This document shows positions 23,891 to 38,800 of a DNA stretch of 64,000 nt, piece by piece (the first letter of the stretch is position 1; every line of letters begins with the position of its first letter). The notes under the pieces were generated by a model that saw only the letters and a list, made by a program, of their open reading frames with translations, made no database searches and was not told the DNA's origin. A program made the translations under genes and the position numbers. The stretch is from Bemisia tabaci (taxonomy: Eukaryota > Arthropoda > Insecta > Hemiptera > Aleyrodidae), in contig NC_092797.1 of assembly GCF_918797505.1 (NCBI RefSeq), positions 744,001 to 808,000 on the forward strand, given 5' to 3'.

Positions 23891-26800
23891 TCAGATTATA
23901 ACAGATTTTTTCAACTTACTACTTTCTGCAGGCTCGTTCCATTTCTGTAAATTTCCAGATGCAAATATGATGTAGAATAAATTACCGAAGAATAATATTG
24001 CAGCTCCACTAAAGAATACTTGCCTCCACTGTATCATTGAATTCTGGAGAAGAAGCAGAAGAATTTATCATTGGAAGGATGATTTAGGTAATTCATCTTA
24101 GGTTTTTGAGGTTGAAAGAAGTGAGGAAATGAAGAGAGTTTTCATCAACGTTTTCAACATTTTTAACAGACGTTTTTAGCAGACCATCAGTCAGGGTAAG
24201 AACTTTAGGACCTCAAGACATGTTCCCTCATTGAAGTCTCGTGCAACATGTGAATGTATTGAAAATTTCCCAATCTAAATCCTTGTACTCAAGAGCGCAG
24301 TTTGCGGAACTTGGGGCAAACTTGTTCCCTGAACTTATTATAACTCAGTTTTAGCTCCCTCCATGAGACCCCAGTTTGTTGAACTAATCCGCCCAAAGTG
24401 AATTGCGCTTGTGTGGACACAGCCTTGATCATAAGTGATGGTATTTTACAGGAACTGAAAAATTGAAAGAAATCCAAAGGTGATTTTGTTAATAGCAATG
24501 TCCGTGTATCCTCTATCCTTCCTTACTTATCTTTGATGACAATCAAGCAACGTTTTCATTTCCATGTATTATTTGTAAAGTATCTTTTTCGCCTCTTGAC
24601 CACTTTTCACTCAAAGAACAAATGGACTGTATTGTACAATTAGGAACTATGATTTCTGACTCAGTTTAGAAAAAACGTATGTACCATTAGTTTCCCTATG
24701 CACGTAAGTGTTTTTACAGGCGAGCCAGTAATTGTAGTTACCAATTGAGGCGGCGGCTGCAATAAGAGCATATGTGGGAAAACCTTGTTTTGAGAAAAAC
24801 GCGTTCGAACTTTTACCTTGTGAATAACACGTTGTGTTTTTTAGAAACATGGAGGGTTTTCTCACCAGTTTAAGGTTTCCTAAATGAATTTTTTAAAAAC
24901 TTTAATTTTGGGTGATTTGTAGATTTTTCAAAAAAGTACGATATGTGCTGTTTTTGCATCCAACAATTTAACTTGCGGAAATTTGAGTGAAGTTGTAAGT
25001 AAACTGAAAGAATGATGAATCTTTAACATGTTTGTATTGAATGAAAAAATAAATTAACGAAAAACAACTTCCGAAAATAAAAAAACTTAACAAATAAAAC
25101 AAGTCCTTTTGACTGATAAAAAACTGAGGGAAGACTTTTAGAAACTGCTTCCTTGCCTTTAGCTGTAATGAAACTCAATCTTGACCCGCTATTTTATCGT
25201 TGAAGTTCAAATATCTTTACATTCAGGCCTGGGTATGTGTGTTGGTTCGCGTATGTGCCGTTATTGCACCCAACAATCGCAATTCGCCGTAGAATCATTG
25301 TATTATCGTAATATTTACAGGGGTGATACCTCTCTAGTGCATCATTCAAATTCGCCATGCGCCACAAAAACGACATATGCGCGCATATGCTGTTATTGGT
25401 GCGGCCGCCTCCATTGCAAAATGTAGTCCAAATAATCCTCTACAGCATTCAGGAAACCTTTAAGGGTTATCACAGAGAATAATTCTTCGGATTGTGTGCA
25501 AGAATTTTTGGTTTAGTGACCAAATTTCAGAATGGTCGACAGTGACAGCAGTTGTTAAATAGCAAATTATCATACCATATCTTTGACAATATAAGCAACG
25601 GACAACGGAGCTAGTAATCCCCCTGCTGATGCGGCTGCATTTGTCATGCCCATTAGGATCCCAGCAAAATTAGGTGAAAGGTCCATATGGTTGACATTGA
25701 AACCACAGTTGACGCTACATCCTATTGCAACGATGAATATGTATGTAATGATTGCGGTCACTTCTTGGTCATCCAGGTATCCCAGAGCTGCCAAACCAAC
25801 ACAACCTCCCCACATACCTGAAATATAAATTCTGCGAACTGAGAAGCATTCTAGAAATTGAGCCTTTTATCACTGATTCATTTCAAATCATGATTCACAA
25901 AAACTACATCTTCTAATATTATCTTGCCCACGTCTCGGGCTGGTTTTCACAACCTCTCTGAGCTTGGTAGTAGAAAATTCAGGAGGCTGCGCTGCACTGA
26001 GGATTGGCCCAACAAGGTTAAAACGCGTCTGCAGCTGCCTTCCTGAATGGTCGTAACTAGTGTTGCACCAAACAGCATATCTGTTCGAGGAAAAATTGTG
26101 CTCATATGAGCTTTTTCCCCTGTATTGAGCTTTTCAGCTTCATGTTGAAATTTTAGTGCACGTTGGCTAAAAAACTCCAACAAAAACTGGACTGCCTTTT
26201 GCAATTTGGAACTATAAATTCTGGCTCATCTGAAAAACACTTGTGTGCATAGGGAAACTGATGGCCTTCATGTTGTTTTTAAACCGGGCCAGAATTTATA
26301 GTTCCAAATTGCAAAATGCAGTCCAACTGTTCTAATATTATCCTTCACCACATATTTTCTCACTCTTAATTCATTTAGCAGTTCGGCACCAATTTATTCC
26401 ATGTATATGGTAAAAGAAATTTACGATCAAATTTATAATTTAATGTTGTAGATGTTGTGTCACATTTTCAATGGGCCACAGATTTGTGTATCGATAGTCG
26501 CAGATCATGAAGTAGCATAAAAAATATGAGCTGCACAAGCCAACTTCTACGCTCAGTATTTATAGAGATATTGCTTTAAGAAAGAAATGGTGATGGATGT
26601 AAATTGTAGCAACAAGTAATACGTGTTACACTTTCTCCCGCTTAGATATCTATCAACCAATGATGCACTTATTCGTGTTAATTGCTCAAGGCAACGCTGA
26701 CAAAACTAAGGTTAAAGAATTCATAGAATGAGGTGGATGAAGCAAGCCACGTTGTATTTTGAGCAGCAACACTTTGGTTAATATCGGGCGTAAGTACAAG

Positions 26801-29800
26801 GTGTCTTGATAGATCTCATCATCTATACTATAAGCTCCAAGACCTCCTAATTTTGCGAAACTGGTAACGCTTAGTTCCAGCGTTCTACCGGTCCGATTTT
26901 CATGATTTTTGCGGCTATCGACGGGCAATTGTCTCTAAATAAGCCAACTCTTTTCAGATTTTCAAAATATGGCCCAGGTTTTTTTATATTACGTGGTAAA
27001 GTTGCGAATTCTCCCGTTTAAACAATGTAAATTTATACTTTTTGTCATAGTTCGTTTGAGCGTTCTACCGGGCCGATTTCCATGATTTTTGCGTAAATCG
27101 ACAGGTAATAGGCCCTAGATGAGCCCGCCTGTAATCAGATTTTGGAAAAAGGACCCAGGTTTTTTTAAAATCACGGTATAAAAGTGAGTGAGTTTACAGA
27201 ATGCTCCGGTACTGCTACCGCTATGCGCGGGAGGATGCGCAGTGGTCGAGGAGGTTGCGCAGTAGCTGGGTAGCCTGCGCATCAGCTCTACACTTATCTA
27301 CACAAGATTCGCATTAAGATTTCCACGTTAAGCGGTGGCCGAGTCGTCCAAGACGTCGAATGTGTCCACTTCGAATTCGGTGTTGGTTCGATCCCGACTC
27401 ATGAAACCTTAATTATTACCTGACTATCATTGTTCATTGTTTTACTGCAATATTTCATCAAGCAGTCATTCCAAAACGCGTCCTTTTAATTTTAAAGTAA
27501 TTTCAAGTAAAGTTTAAAATTAAAGTATACCTCATATCGTAATTTTTTAGGGGAAAATTAAAACTAACACTGATAGGAGGGTAAAAATAGGGCCGCGAAG
27601 TGGCCCATTGATGGCGCGGAGCGCCTTCAGGGGGTTGGGCCGCGTAGCGGCCAGGGGGCGTAGCCCCCTAGTATTTTACTAATCTGTAAACTACAACCAT
27701 CAAAGCATGGATCCCCTGAATGATTCATAGATCCAACAGCATTATGTCTTCGAACATGAAATGATCATTTTCCATTTTTAAAACCTTCATTTGATTCTTG
27801 TCGGCATTTCATCAATTTATAGTCTCCTGGAGCAGGGTTCAAACTTGACACAGTGGCTGCTCGGTAATTTGAATTTCGAGGGATGGAGGGAGATAAACAG
27901 AAAAGCAGATTTCTCAAATCGCGAAGTATCAAATCATAGAAAGCTGTTCTGGAAAATTTTAAAATAAGAGGATTTATATTTTACGCTACTTTAGAAACAA
28001 ATGCTCTCCTCTCACATACTTGACAAAGCTTGACAAGCAACTTTCGTCAGCTCTGAAATTGCCAATCCCCAATTCTGCTACATACTTTAGAGCCTTCTCT
28101 TTGAAAGAAAAAACTTCCTTCAGGAATATTTTTTGTGCGGCACTATCTGAAGCAGAGAAGTAAGCCCTTTTCCAACTTAATGAATGCACACTGCCGTTTG
28201 TGGTTTGTTTTTGCAATGCCACTTCTACCTTTTAACTTACTGTCTTTCTCATATCTTAGGATTGTCACAGAATGAAACGGTTTTTTGATTATAATTCATA
28301 ATAAATGGAGCAAGAGGTTGAGAAATTTTGAATTACAGAGCATTCAACGGTGTCTTTCTGAATCCTAGTGCATTTTGGGGCAGCTGTTTCTAATTGGACT
28401 ACATTTCGGAATTAGAAACTACTATTCCTAGCTGATTGGTAAACTTTTATGTGCATAGAGAAAGTAATAGGACATATATTGCTTCTAAACTCAGAAGAAA
28501 CTAGAAATTATAGTTCCTAATCTCAAAATTTAGTCCAATTATCCAGCTGTTGAATGACCCCCTTGGCGACAAAAAAATTCGAATGCACAAGGGGGACTGA
28601 CCCATTAGTTTTTTCTAACTGAACGAGCTTTTATCGACCTTGCTCTTGAAATAATGGGCTTTTCGAATTGACAGGTCTTGATTTAAGGAAAAGCGACTTT
28701 ATTTTGTAACACTTTACCAATCGAGTTCCAAAGTTTTCTAGTTGTCGTAATTGATGCAATTTCTCCGTGAATCATTTTATCTGCTACATAACTGACTGGG
28801 AACATGAGACACCACATCGCAAGGTATGGAAGGGCCGACAGCAAACCATCCTGAAATTGTGTATTTTTTGTTACTAATACTACAGTATTACAATTTTTCT
28901 TTTTTTTTATTCTTCAGAATCATCGCCTTACAGAACAAGTGAATGACGGACTTCAAGGCAACTGACATGTAGAGATCATAATGAACCTCTGCAAATGGAA
29001 ATGAGAGACAGAACGGAGAATCATTAGCAGAAATTTACAAGTTGAAGCTTTAACTCTCAGACAATGAGATTTCTCCTGTCCAAGAGTTTCAGCTTCTTCA
29101 CAGACGGTGTGTATTTTGGCTTTTTTTCCCCCTTAAGTTCAGCGGACTGATTATTGAAATTAATAGACAAAGCAAGAGAGCCATAGTTTGATTTGCTTAA
29201 AAAAAGAAGTCTATCCAGGGAGTTTTACAGAATGTTCTTGTGCTGTAGTTTCTGACGGTTAACACTTTGCATGCCATGTATTTCCACTTGATTCACACCT
29301 AGTGCCACAGGTTTCCGACCCCTTTTCAGACTACTGTATTTGTTTCCAATTTACTCACCTTTGTCTTGTTTGGAAGGTATTCACATCCAGTCTACGGAAA
29401 CCTGTTACCAAATTTTTTTCCAAAAAATCTGAAATTTTTACAATGTTTTTAAGTGGGTCCATTTTCAATTTTGTTTGGCCCTGAGTTCCCATTTTTCAAA
29501 ATCGAAACTCAGAGCTTTTTGAGATGTTTTCAGCTCAAAAATACAATCCGACCAAGTGATTTTAAAATTTATCATTGATTATGTATTTAGTAATGTGTCT
29601 AAATTTGTTTAATGTAACTGATCCTACCCGACGTAATGAAATTTAATTAAACCAGTCAGTCCAAGGGCGCAGTTCTGTCTAGCGATATGATACCTGGGAC
29701 TCATTGAGTATGGAATCTGGTGGATAAAATGCAAACTTAATGCATCTAGTTACTCCCTGTATAGATATCAGGGCCGTTTGTGAACGTAAGGGCTCACAAA

Positions 29801-32800
29801 AACATAGAAATAATGAAAATGCTTGGACACCAAACGGGATGAGCAGAAAAATGACAAGCGTGGCAACCAAGGGACAAATAACATGCAAACAAGAATCAAG
29901 ACTTTACTGAAAGCCAGAGGCAGTTCTGGAGTTTGTCACTATTCTGCAGAGAAACCTTCTTTGTGTAATAGGTTCTTACTCGGAGCTGTATTCTTTGAAA
30001 CAAGTCCATTTGCATGGAAACTGAAAGGAAAATCTTTCATCTACTCGAGACATATTCATGTCCTTTTGTTGCTCAATCCTCTCATACTAATGCCTGAGCA
30101 TCAAATTTTTCTGCGACTATTCTCTCATCTCTAATCGTAAAATCCAATTCACCCCTTTAATTTTCCATAGTAGGTAGGGTCTTTTTCCATTATCCATTTC
30201 TCCTTCTATACCAGGCTAGACTTTGTGTGCTTTTGCGCCACAACTAAAATAGGTTGTAATGGAAATAAATTGGAGCGCGCTCTGTTAGGAAGTAGCTAAA
30301 GTTCAATGTTCCGATTCTACTCTACAGGTAGAACAATATTTGTAAACATTTCTGACCAAAGGTTTAAGTAATGGCAGAAATGCTGTAAGAAGGATATAGT
30401 TTTGCTAAATGCAGATCCCATGTTCGTCATATAGAAAGGGAAATTGTGGGGTGTGAACGTGTTGGAAAACGTGTTTCCAATTAAGGAGGAAATCTCCTAT
30501 TGTTTCTATTGTTTTTCTTGTTGATGCTTTAAATTTACTTACTTCTTTTATGTTAATTTTGAGTACGCTGGAGAAAAATTGTGGCATTTCAGTGAGGAGT
30601 AGCCAGAAGCCCCAGTTGTGAGCAGTGTGGGCAACTACGACAGCCCATACTGGCAGTGATGTTAAGATGTGACGCCAAGGTGTTTTCATCCTCTGCAACA
30701 ACAATAATTAATTTTCTCAAATCAAGTAAAAAGTCAAGTGAAAACATGGCATGAGTCTGAAAATTATGTTCTTGGTTATAAATGGTATACAGTTGTGTAT
30801 TCAAGCGCAAACTTTCATTCAAAGGTTTGTTGTATTACATTGTCAACGATGGAATATACAAAACTCTTTAAAGAACGTTTGAAGTAATGTAACAACTGAC
30901 TAATGAGAAAGAGCAGGGGTTTTCAACTCCTAACAAAGTTTTACAACGTATTAGGTCAGAAAAAAGTGTAGTATGGTTTAAGTTGTTTTCCTGGTTGTAG
31001 GTAGGAACAAATTTTGAAGGCCTTCTAAGGATCATCTTTGTTCAAATCATCTCCAAACGTCCCTTTGCGCTTTTTGCTTCTCAAGAGCAATTTATTTCCA
31101 AACCCTCTATCCACATTATTGATTTATTAATGCTGACTTTAAAATTATTTCTCAGAAAGAATGACTGAGTCAATGGACCACAATATAGCTGGCCGATTAT
31201 TGAAATTGATAGGCAAAGCAATAGACCTGGAAGACGAAGGGAAAATGGAGCCACCTTATTGGTTGAAACGGGTGATTTTTATTAACTAAGGGAAAAATGA
31301 TGGACTAACTCTGGTGTGAGTTGCTGTTAGTTAGTCTATTACTTACCTCCTTTGACCTTCGTAACCACCCATTTCCGCCAATAAAATTGCTCCATTTTCC
31401 TTCAACTCCTGTAGTTCGTCTATCAATTTCAAAAATCCGCGTGTAGAGTAAGAATTAAAATACCACAAGACATCGTTCCTTATCCAAATTTTACGCAAGG
31501 CATGTTGGACATTTAGAAAATCTCTAAAATCTTCTCACAAGAGCAAAATTAGCATTTTGATGGTGAAACTCCCAGACCACCTATCTTGTTTGCGGTATTT
31601 CAAAATCTCTGTTCTCATTTTAGTTTTTATAGAAGTACAAATCAACATCACTCCTCAAAGTTTTCATAGAATTTTTCATAGAGGAAAAATCATGAAAGTT
31701 TTTAAGAATTGATGTTAAGTGGTTTTCTATTTGAAAAATAAATTATGACTGGAAGTCTGCAACATTACGAGCGGAGGTACTTGGTTTAGGAATTCCACTG
31801 TTGATTTTTAGTTTTCATTAGAATAAGTGGATGCAAACTTTGCTCTCACAAGAAAACCAAGTTCAACTCATGTCAAATCGATCTTTGAAAATCTAATCTG
31901 TTGGATAAGTCAGCAAAATTTATCCCAGCAAAATTTGACCCCTCCTGCAATGCATGGAACTCGTTGACTTGTTAACAAAAATTAGCGAACACAGGAAATT
32001 CTTCAGCCATACAACGCTCTAAAATGTTGTTGACACCCAATTTGACTTTGAAAGGCTTCAGCTATTATTGATGTCTTATTTTCTTACCTTGTCTAGTGAT
32101 CCATTGTATTCAAGAATGAAACAAATAGTTGCTCAAAACTAATAAATTCTTTGTTTCTTGCATCTCTACTAATTGAATCAGAGTAAATTTATGTTAGTGC
32201 TCAACATTAGAGAAGCCATAAATTATCTGGTACTAAATGTGATCATTTTTTTGAGACCCTTCAGTATTCCTTTAACTTGAACTACTTTCATTGAGACATT
32301 ATTAGGGATTATTAAAGAGAAATGACTTCAACTTGAAAAATATTTATCACACTGATTGATTCTCTCCTTCGGGAATGCCTAATTCTAATGCTTTTTTTTT
32401 ACCTTTTCTTTTTCGTCATGATAGTTTATGTTTTTCACAATGTACTTGAGTTCTTCCTCTGAGATAATTTTAGAGTTGGTTGGACTTGTATCTCCGAATA
32501 TCATCCAAAACACAACCCAGGCTAAGCCAAGAGCACCAGAAATATAAAATATCGACGGCCAGCCTAAAGAGCTGCTCGCCAGGAAACCAGCCATCACAAG
32601 AATTATCATGGTCCCAAATTGAATCCCTGAAATAATGATGAAGAAAACAAATTTTATACCACCAAAAATAAAATAGTCTTTTCAGGTCCTATACTGCTTG
32701 GCTTCAGCAGAAAAACCCCCCTCTGCCTTTTCTATCGTCTTCTCAACTCTTTTTTCTTCTACTCATTTTTCCCCTCAATTTTCAATCAATACATATCGAT

Positions 32801-35800
32801 CGATGGCTAAAGTGCGAAACCAAGTATCTCCATGTGCAATGTTACAGACTTCCTGTCATACTTTATTTTTTCTTCGGAAAACTAATCAGAAAAATTCCTT
32901 GAATTTTTTTTCAAAATTTCTTCTCCATTAGCAGAATATTCTGTATAAATTTCACACTGTGAAATTGGCTTGCTTTTTTTCTAAAAAATAAAATAGGAAC
33001 ATAAATTTTGAAACACCGCACTGGAGGTATGTGGTTTCGCTTTTTGGCCATCAGTACGGTGTCCAGGAAGTACCAGGACTAGTTCTGTAATTAAAAAATT
33101 AAGGTAGCTTGTAGTTTTATCTTACTCTTTTGAAAGATCAACTCAAAAGCTTTCGATTGAGACCAGGATGAATTCTTCTAATCGCAAGTTGATGAAATTA
33201 CGGTTTGTTAAAAAACGCAAATGACTTTCTCACCGATTTTTTTAAAAATTTAACTCGTTTTACATACTACGGCGGTTTCAGGCATCCCCCTGTCAGGTAT
33301 AATAGAAAACTAGAAACATAGTAAATTATGTCAATCACCATAATCGTAGTTTGTTCACGTTCTGGTTTCAATTAGTCATCAATGACAGTGCGGACATCTG
33401 AAACGACCAATGTGTAAGAAAGAAAACAAGTATTTAAAAATTGGTCAGGAAAACTGATGTACTTTATTTTACATGGAATGTACGCAGATAAAGTTGCATA
33501 ACAACTTCTAAAGTTAAGGTAGTTAAATCATACAAAAAATCTGGACCCTCTACTTCTTCCAACTAAGTACTTCTCTTGTCAAACCCAGTCTCTAAAATTA
33601 ATGTCAATTTACGTGCATTTGCTGCCAGGAGCAACTCTGGTTTTTTGTAAGTACAACAAATTATGTCGTCTTAGCGAACTCATCAACTTCATTTAAATTA
33701 AACTAGTAGGATTTTGAAGAAACCTTGCTTCCTTATGTTGGTTCTTATTGTTGTCTCGTATGACATGGCAGTTTAAATATGCTTTTCTTACCTCCCAAAA
33801 TAAATCCAACCAATCGGCCTCTTTCTTGTGGTGGAGCCCACTTAGACATGATTCCATGGACCATAGGCATCATGAAAGCCTTCGATAAAAAAAATAAAAA
33901 TAAAATCAACCAACACTTATAAAAATGAGAAAAGCGGTTTGTTTCAAAATGTCTTGCATCTGTTCTGCACATTTTTTATAGTTTCTAGTCATGAAGTATG
34001 CTCATTGTTTTTTGCTCAATCTTGAATTGACAGCTTTTTTGCTCTGGTGGCATAACAAAGAATTCATGTTTTTATGAGTTTGTATTTACTGCGCATTAGA
34101 TGCACCTGGCAAGTAGGAAATCTTTTGGTGTTTATCTACATTTCTCATGCTGCTCCGCAAGTTTCAACAATAATTAACGGAATTTCGTGTCTCACTTGTA
34201 ATGCTGAAAGTAACAATACTGATGACTTGTTTTCAGCTGTGGAATCCATTGACTTCTTTAAGTTTTGATATTTATTTAACTCTGTTTGTATTGACCGAAT
34301 TTTTTTTTTACATATTTCAATCTGGTATTCCTCCTTAACTTTGAGCTGCTTTTCATAGTGAAATTCCCAATGAGAAAATCAATAAATTTTAAGGCCATGC
34401 ATACAAAAGGCTGATCAGTTCCGTCTAAGTTTGTGAGGTTTCGTCTGTTCGAAGGGGTCTCTTAAAACTTTGAAGTGACTAGTGTAGTGGAGTTGAGCTA
34501 AGGGGAGGATAATCTGACTTTTTGGTTGCACTTAAATATTTCCACCTAAGCAGAAATATGATTGTTGAAGCCATTGTATAAGTTTGGCCTATTCTCTACT
34601 TTAGTCTTATGGAGGAACGCCTTAAGCACAGTTGCAGTTGGCAGGAATTCTAGAGGTACTTCTAGAGAGCTTTTATTCTAAGTACCATTTCATGCTCAAG
34701 TATACAGTAAAAAATTCATCATGCATCCGAAATTAAGTATCATCTGTCAATAAATACTGAATATTTTTAATAAAACTCTCCTGAAGATTGTTTATCTCAT
34801 TATTTCCATGATGTTTGAGAGTTAAAGATTGTTAAAAATCGTAATTACCTTGGATGTTGATCTGTTAGCACCATTGGTCTCAGTGTTGAGCAAGTCAAGT
34901 TGTAACGCATTGAAAGGCAACAAGAGTTAAATCAGAGTTTTAACAGAGTTTTGACTCTGCTATGTTTTTGACGGTATAACTTGGGTGAATATAATGAGAC
35001 TGGAGAAGTTTCCAAACTTGAGAACGGGGAACTAAGCCATGCTTGATGAACCTTGAATTCCACGGCTGCAAACATGTCGCATCAATAGACTTAGTAAGAG
35101 TTCCAACTATATATCAGATAGAAGTTATCACTTTTGAAACTTAGACCTTAAACAGTGATTGAATAAGCAAGAAAAATGATGAGTATAATCAAGTTTGGTT
35201 CCTGTGATTCAGGTGAAGGAGAAAATATTTTTACCTGGAAAACCCCTTGGAACAAGCGGAGTCCAGTCAAGCCTTTCCAGCCCAAATACGAAACGATGAT
35301 CGGCGATGTGCAGGCTAAAATGCTACCAACTGTCGTACTCATAGCCAACAAGTACTTATTGTTAATGAAACGGCCAAGAACTGCAGCTGGAAGATTCATC
35401 ACCAAGTATCCCCAAAAAAAGGAACTTAATATTGTGCTCCGTTCAGATGTATTCCAGTCAAATGTCTACAAAGCAGAACAAGAGCTATAAATCCAAGTGT
35501 CTTGTTTTGAATGTGCGTAAACATTAAAGCAGTCTAAGTTTAAAGCTCTAACAGTTGCTCCCGAATAATAACCAATTTTTACAAGAACCACTCACTCGGA
35601 TATCTTTCCTCTACTAATCAGAGATGAATGAACATGAAGGGATAAGCAACATTTGTCACTCAAATTGGACGCATTTCTGTCAAACGGAAGTATGTGCATT
35701 GATACGTAAGCCTTGTTATGCACATATTCTTATGGGTCTCATGGCTCATGTCTTAATGCACATAGTTCCGTTTGATTGAAATACGTCCAATTGCGCTCTT

Positions 35801-38800
35801 GATGAGACAAAAATAGGTGTCCTGGACCAATAAAAATCCACATTTTTAGGGGAGCCAGCAATCTCAAAAAAATTACGAAATCGTTATTAAATACCCCAGG
35901 GAATGTTTTCCCTCTTTCACTTCAAGACTGTATGTTGAAGCAGGTCTTGAAGGCTTTGATGCTTGAACACATGAGAAACAGGAGAGTTCAATCACTGGTT
36001 GTGTCACGTAGAAATTCCTATTCTTCTGAAGCAAGAGTATTAAAGCATGTTGGTTGCGTGTTTGTTCTGTTAAAAAAACCGTTTCACTACTTACTTGAGG
36101 TTGTTGAGTGTCTCCATTGTCAGTGTTATTTATTTTTAACGTCATTGCAACGACAGCCACAGAAATGTTGACTCTTTGTAAATAGTTGATGAAAACGCAT
36201 GCGAATAGCAAAATACTTAGCAAGTGCCTTTGTCCGATCCATCCGAAGGCTGGAGAAAGAAATATTTCAAGGATTCATCATAATTGGGATAAAAATAAAT
36301 TTGAACGAAAGAGCATCATCAAGCTTTTAACAGGGTTGCCACAGTCAAGGAATACCGGAAAAACCGCCAAATTTCAGGGAAAATGACGAAAGTGTGGGGG
36401 GAAAATTTTCAAGTCACTTTTATTTACTTTCTAGAATAGCTTTTACATTATCAACAACAGATTTTGCTTGAAAATAATTTCAAATATTGTCATTTCAACC
36501 ACATGTTATATCTTCAGCTGTCAGGGAATTCTACCAAAATGTATCAGAAAAATTCATTTTCTCAATTCTATGATACCCCAGTTTAAATTTGCAGTCGTTG
36601 AGCTCCCAAAGTCAATCATATTGGACTGCATATTGCAATATAAAACTACTATCTCTGGCTTATCTATAGAAACATCTATTTGCACAGAAAAACGCATGTT
36701 CTTTGTAATATGAGGCGAAACATTACTTATTGCAAAATGTGGTCCATTTGTGAATGCCAAAGAACTCAATAATGGGCTTACCATTCTGGTCTATATTGAT
36801 CATTCTCTAAATTAGAATAATGATTGTTAAAGGTACCAGTTCTAACTGCCAAGCTTCGAGGAACAGCTGTTTGCATCTTTCCTTTTTCACGTTTAAAGAT
36901 AGCTTTACACCCTGTATTAGTTGGGAAACCAATTAAATTACTTGCTAATTACTGATGTACTCAGATGCTAAAGAATGCTTTCTGTGAAAAACTCAAACTG
37001 TTTTCGTGTAACTCGACATGAATTACGATACTCTCCTTGAAATATTTTTTCTCTGAACAAGAAATCCCTCTCCTATGGACGGCCACAATTTTTTTTCAAC
37101 TGAACTGAATTTGAGATAGATTTTTTCTTCTTCTTCTTTTTTGTGAATTTTGTTTGATTTTTAAGAGTCAGGCTGTGATTTGTTTAAGGTGTAAGTTTGA
37201 AACAGATTAAATATGAATAATGGATCTCCGTGGATTATATTTTCAAACACTCTATTCGTATTTTTTGTAAGTAGTACATATGTGTAGCTTAATGTAAGGG
37301 AGCCTGTTAAGGCATAAGTATTCCGTGTGAAAAATGTACCATCCGTCAACAGAGCTCAATTTCCATGACCCTCGCTGAAGAATAATAATTTTGTTATTTG
37401 TTAATGCAAAAGCAATTGTCTAATATGTTGGCAAATATGTCACGAATTTCAAAATCATGTCTCTATAAGACGTTTCAGCCAAGTCCATGTTAATTTAGTG
37501 CACACAATAAATTTATATTGTTCTAAGTTTTTCAGGAAATCAAATCTCTACTAGGAAGTAATGATTAAGCTATGGATTTTGTATTAGTTTGCTTAAAAAT
37601 TGTCAATTGAGGCTGTATTGCCCACATCAAACGAATTATTATCCGTACCCTCTCTATTTTTTCTCTGTTAGTGTGTTCTTACTCAAGAATCCTTGAAAAC
37701 CTGGTAAAAACCTGTAGTAGCTTGTTTATCATGATTATGTGTTGCTAAACTTGCTGCTGATCTAATTCTCTATAAAAATTAAAGATCAACAATGAGCTTA
37801 ATTTCAAGTGGCCATTAAGTACCCACTCAATCTTGTTAGTAATGACATGAATTCCTCATCACAGGCTAAAAAGATAATTAGATTCAATTGTTAATAAATC
37901 ATTCTGTTCTACTTTCATTGTAGGCGTGCTTGTCATTTATTTTGGCTCAGATACTCCCCCTCCCCCTTATTCCGCCACCATTTGTTACTTCATTTTATCG
38001 TTCTTCCACGCTATTTTACTATTATTACCAGGTACTTTACAATAATGAAGAAATTGCAGGTCTCTGTAAGTTGATGAGTTTTATTTGTAAGTAGAAACTC
38101 CTGAGTGGACTTCTTATTTCAGAATTAAGAAATAGTCTTGGTTAAGAATATCCTTGCTTTCTAAATTTAATAATATTTCACAAGTGCTGGCTGAATGATC
38201 TATTTTGCAGTAATATATGTATTTAGGTATTAAATGTCACCTATTGACATCATAAGACATCCCTCCTAAATGTATTTTGCTCCAGTTTCCATATCAGAAA
38301 AAAAGTTTAAAAAACACTTCGAGCTTAGCTAATCAACCTCTTTCATAAGAAGCAAACAATTTTTTTGAAGTAAAGTTCTCCATTCAACGAAGAAAAAAAC
38401 ATTGCCTTCTTGACGGGTTGTAACCAGTGCTGCGCGAAGCAGCATATCTCTCTCTAAGACAAAAGTGCGCTTGAATGAGCCTTTTTCCCTGTAAAATGAG
38501 AATTTCAGTTTATACTAAATTTTGACGCACGTCGTGTAATCTTGTGCACATATCCATAATCGCTTGTAGCAATACAAAATTGATGAGATGAGTGAGAGGA
38601 AGGGTTGCAAAAATATTCTTATCAAATTAAAAATTGAGTGTTCGTACAATTACATGGTTTAAACAGAACCAGTGTGATTCCTCCCTTTTTCAAAAGATTC
38701 CTCTTATCTTGCATTTCCGTAGAAAACTAAGTACGCCTTGACATTTTTACCGTACTCCAGTTCAGAAAATCCAAAGGAAATTCATGAAAACTTTTCAAGC

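Noticed and set aside
27330..27405. Functional tRNA gene
   Set aside because: The B box and T arm are good, but there is no acceptor stem and the anticodon loop has the wrong size.
29679..29888. Hydrophobic 69-codon frame as an additional transporter exon
   Set aside because: No suitable splice sites and no fit to the SLC17 alignment, which is already complete.
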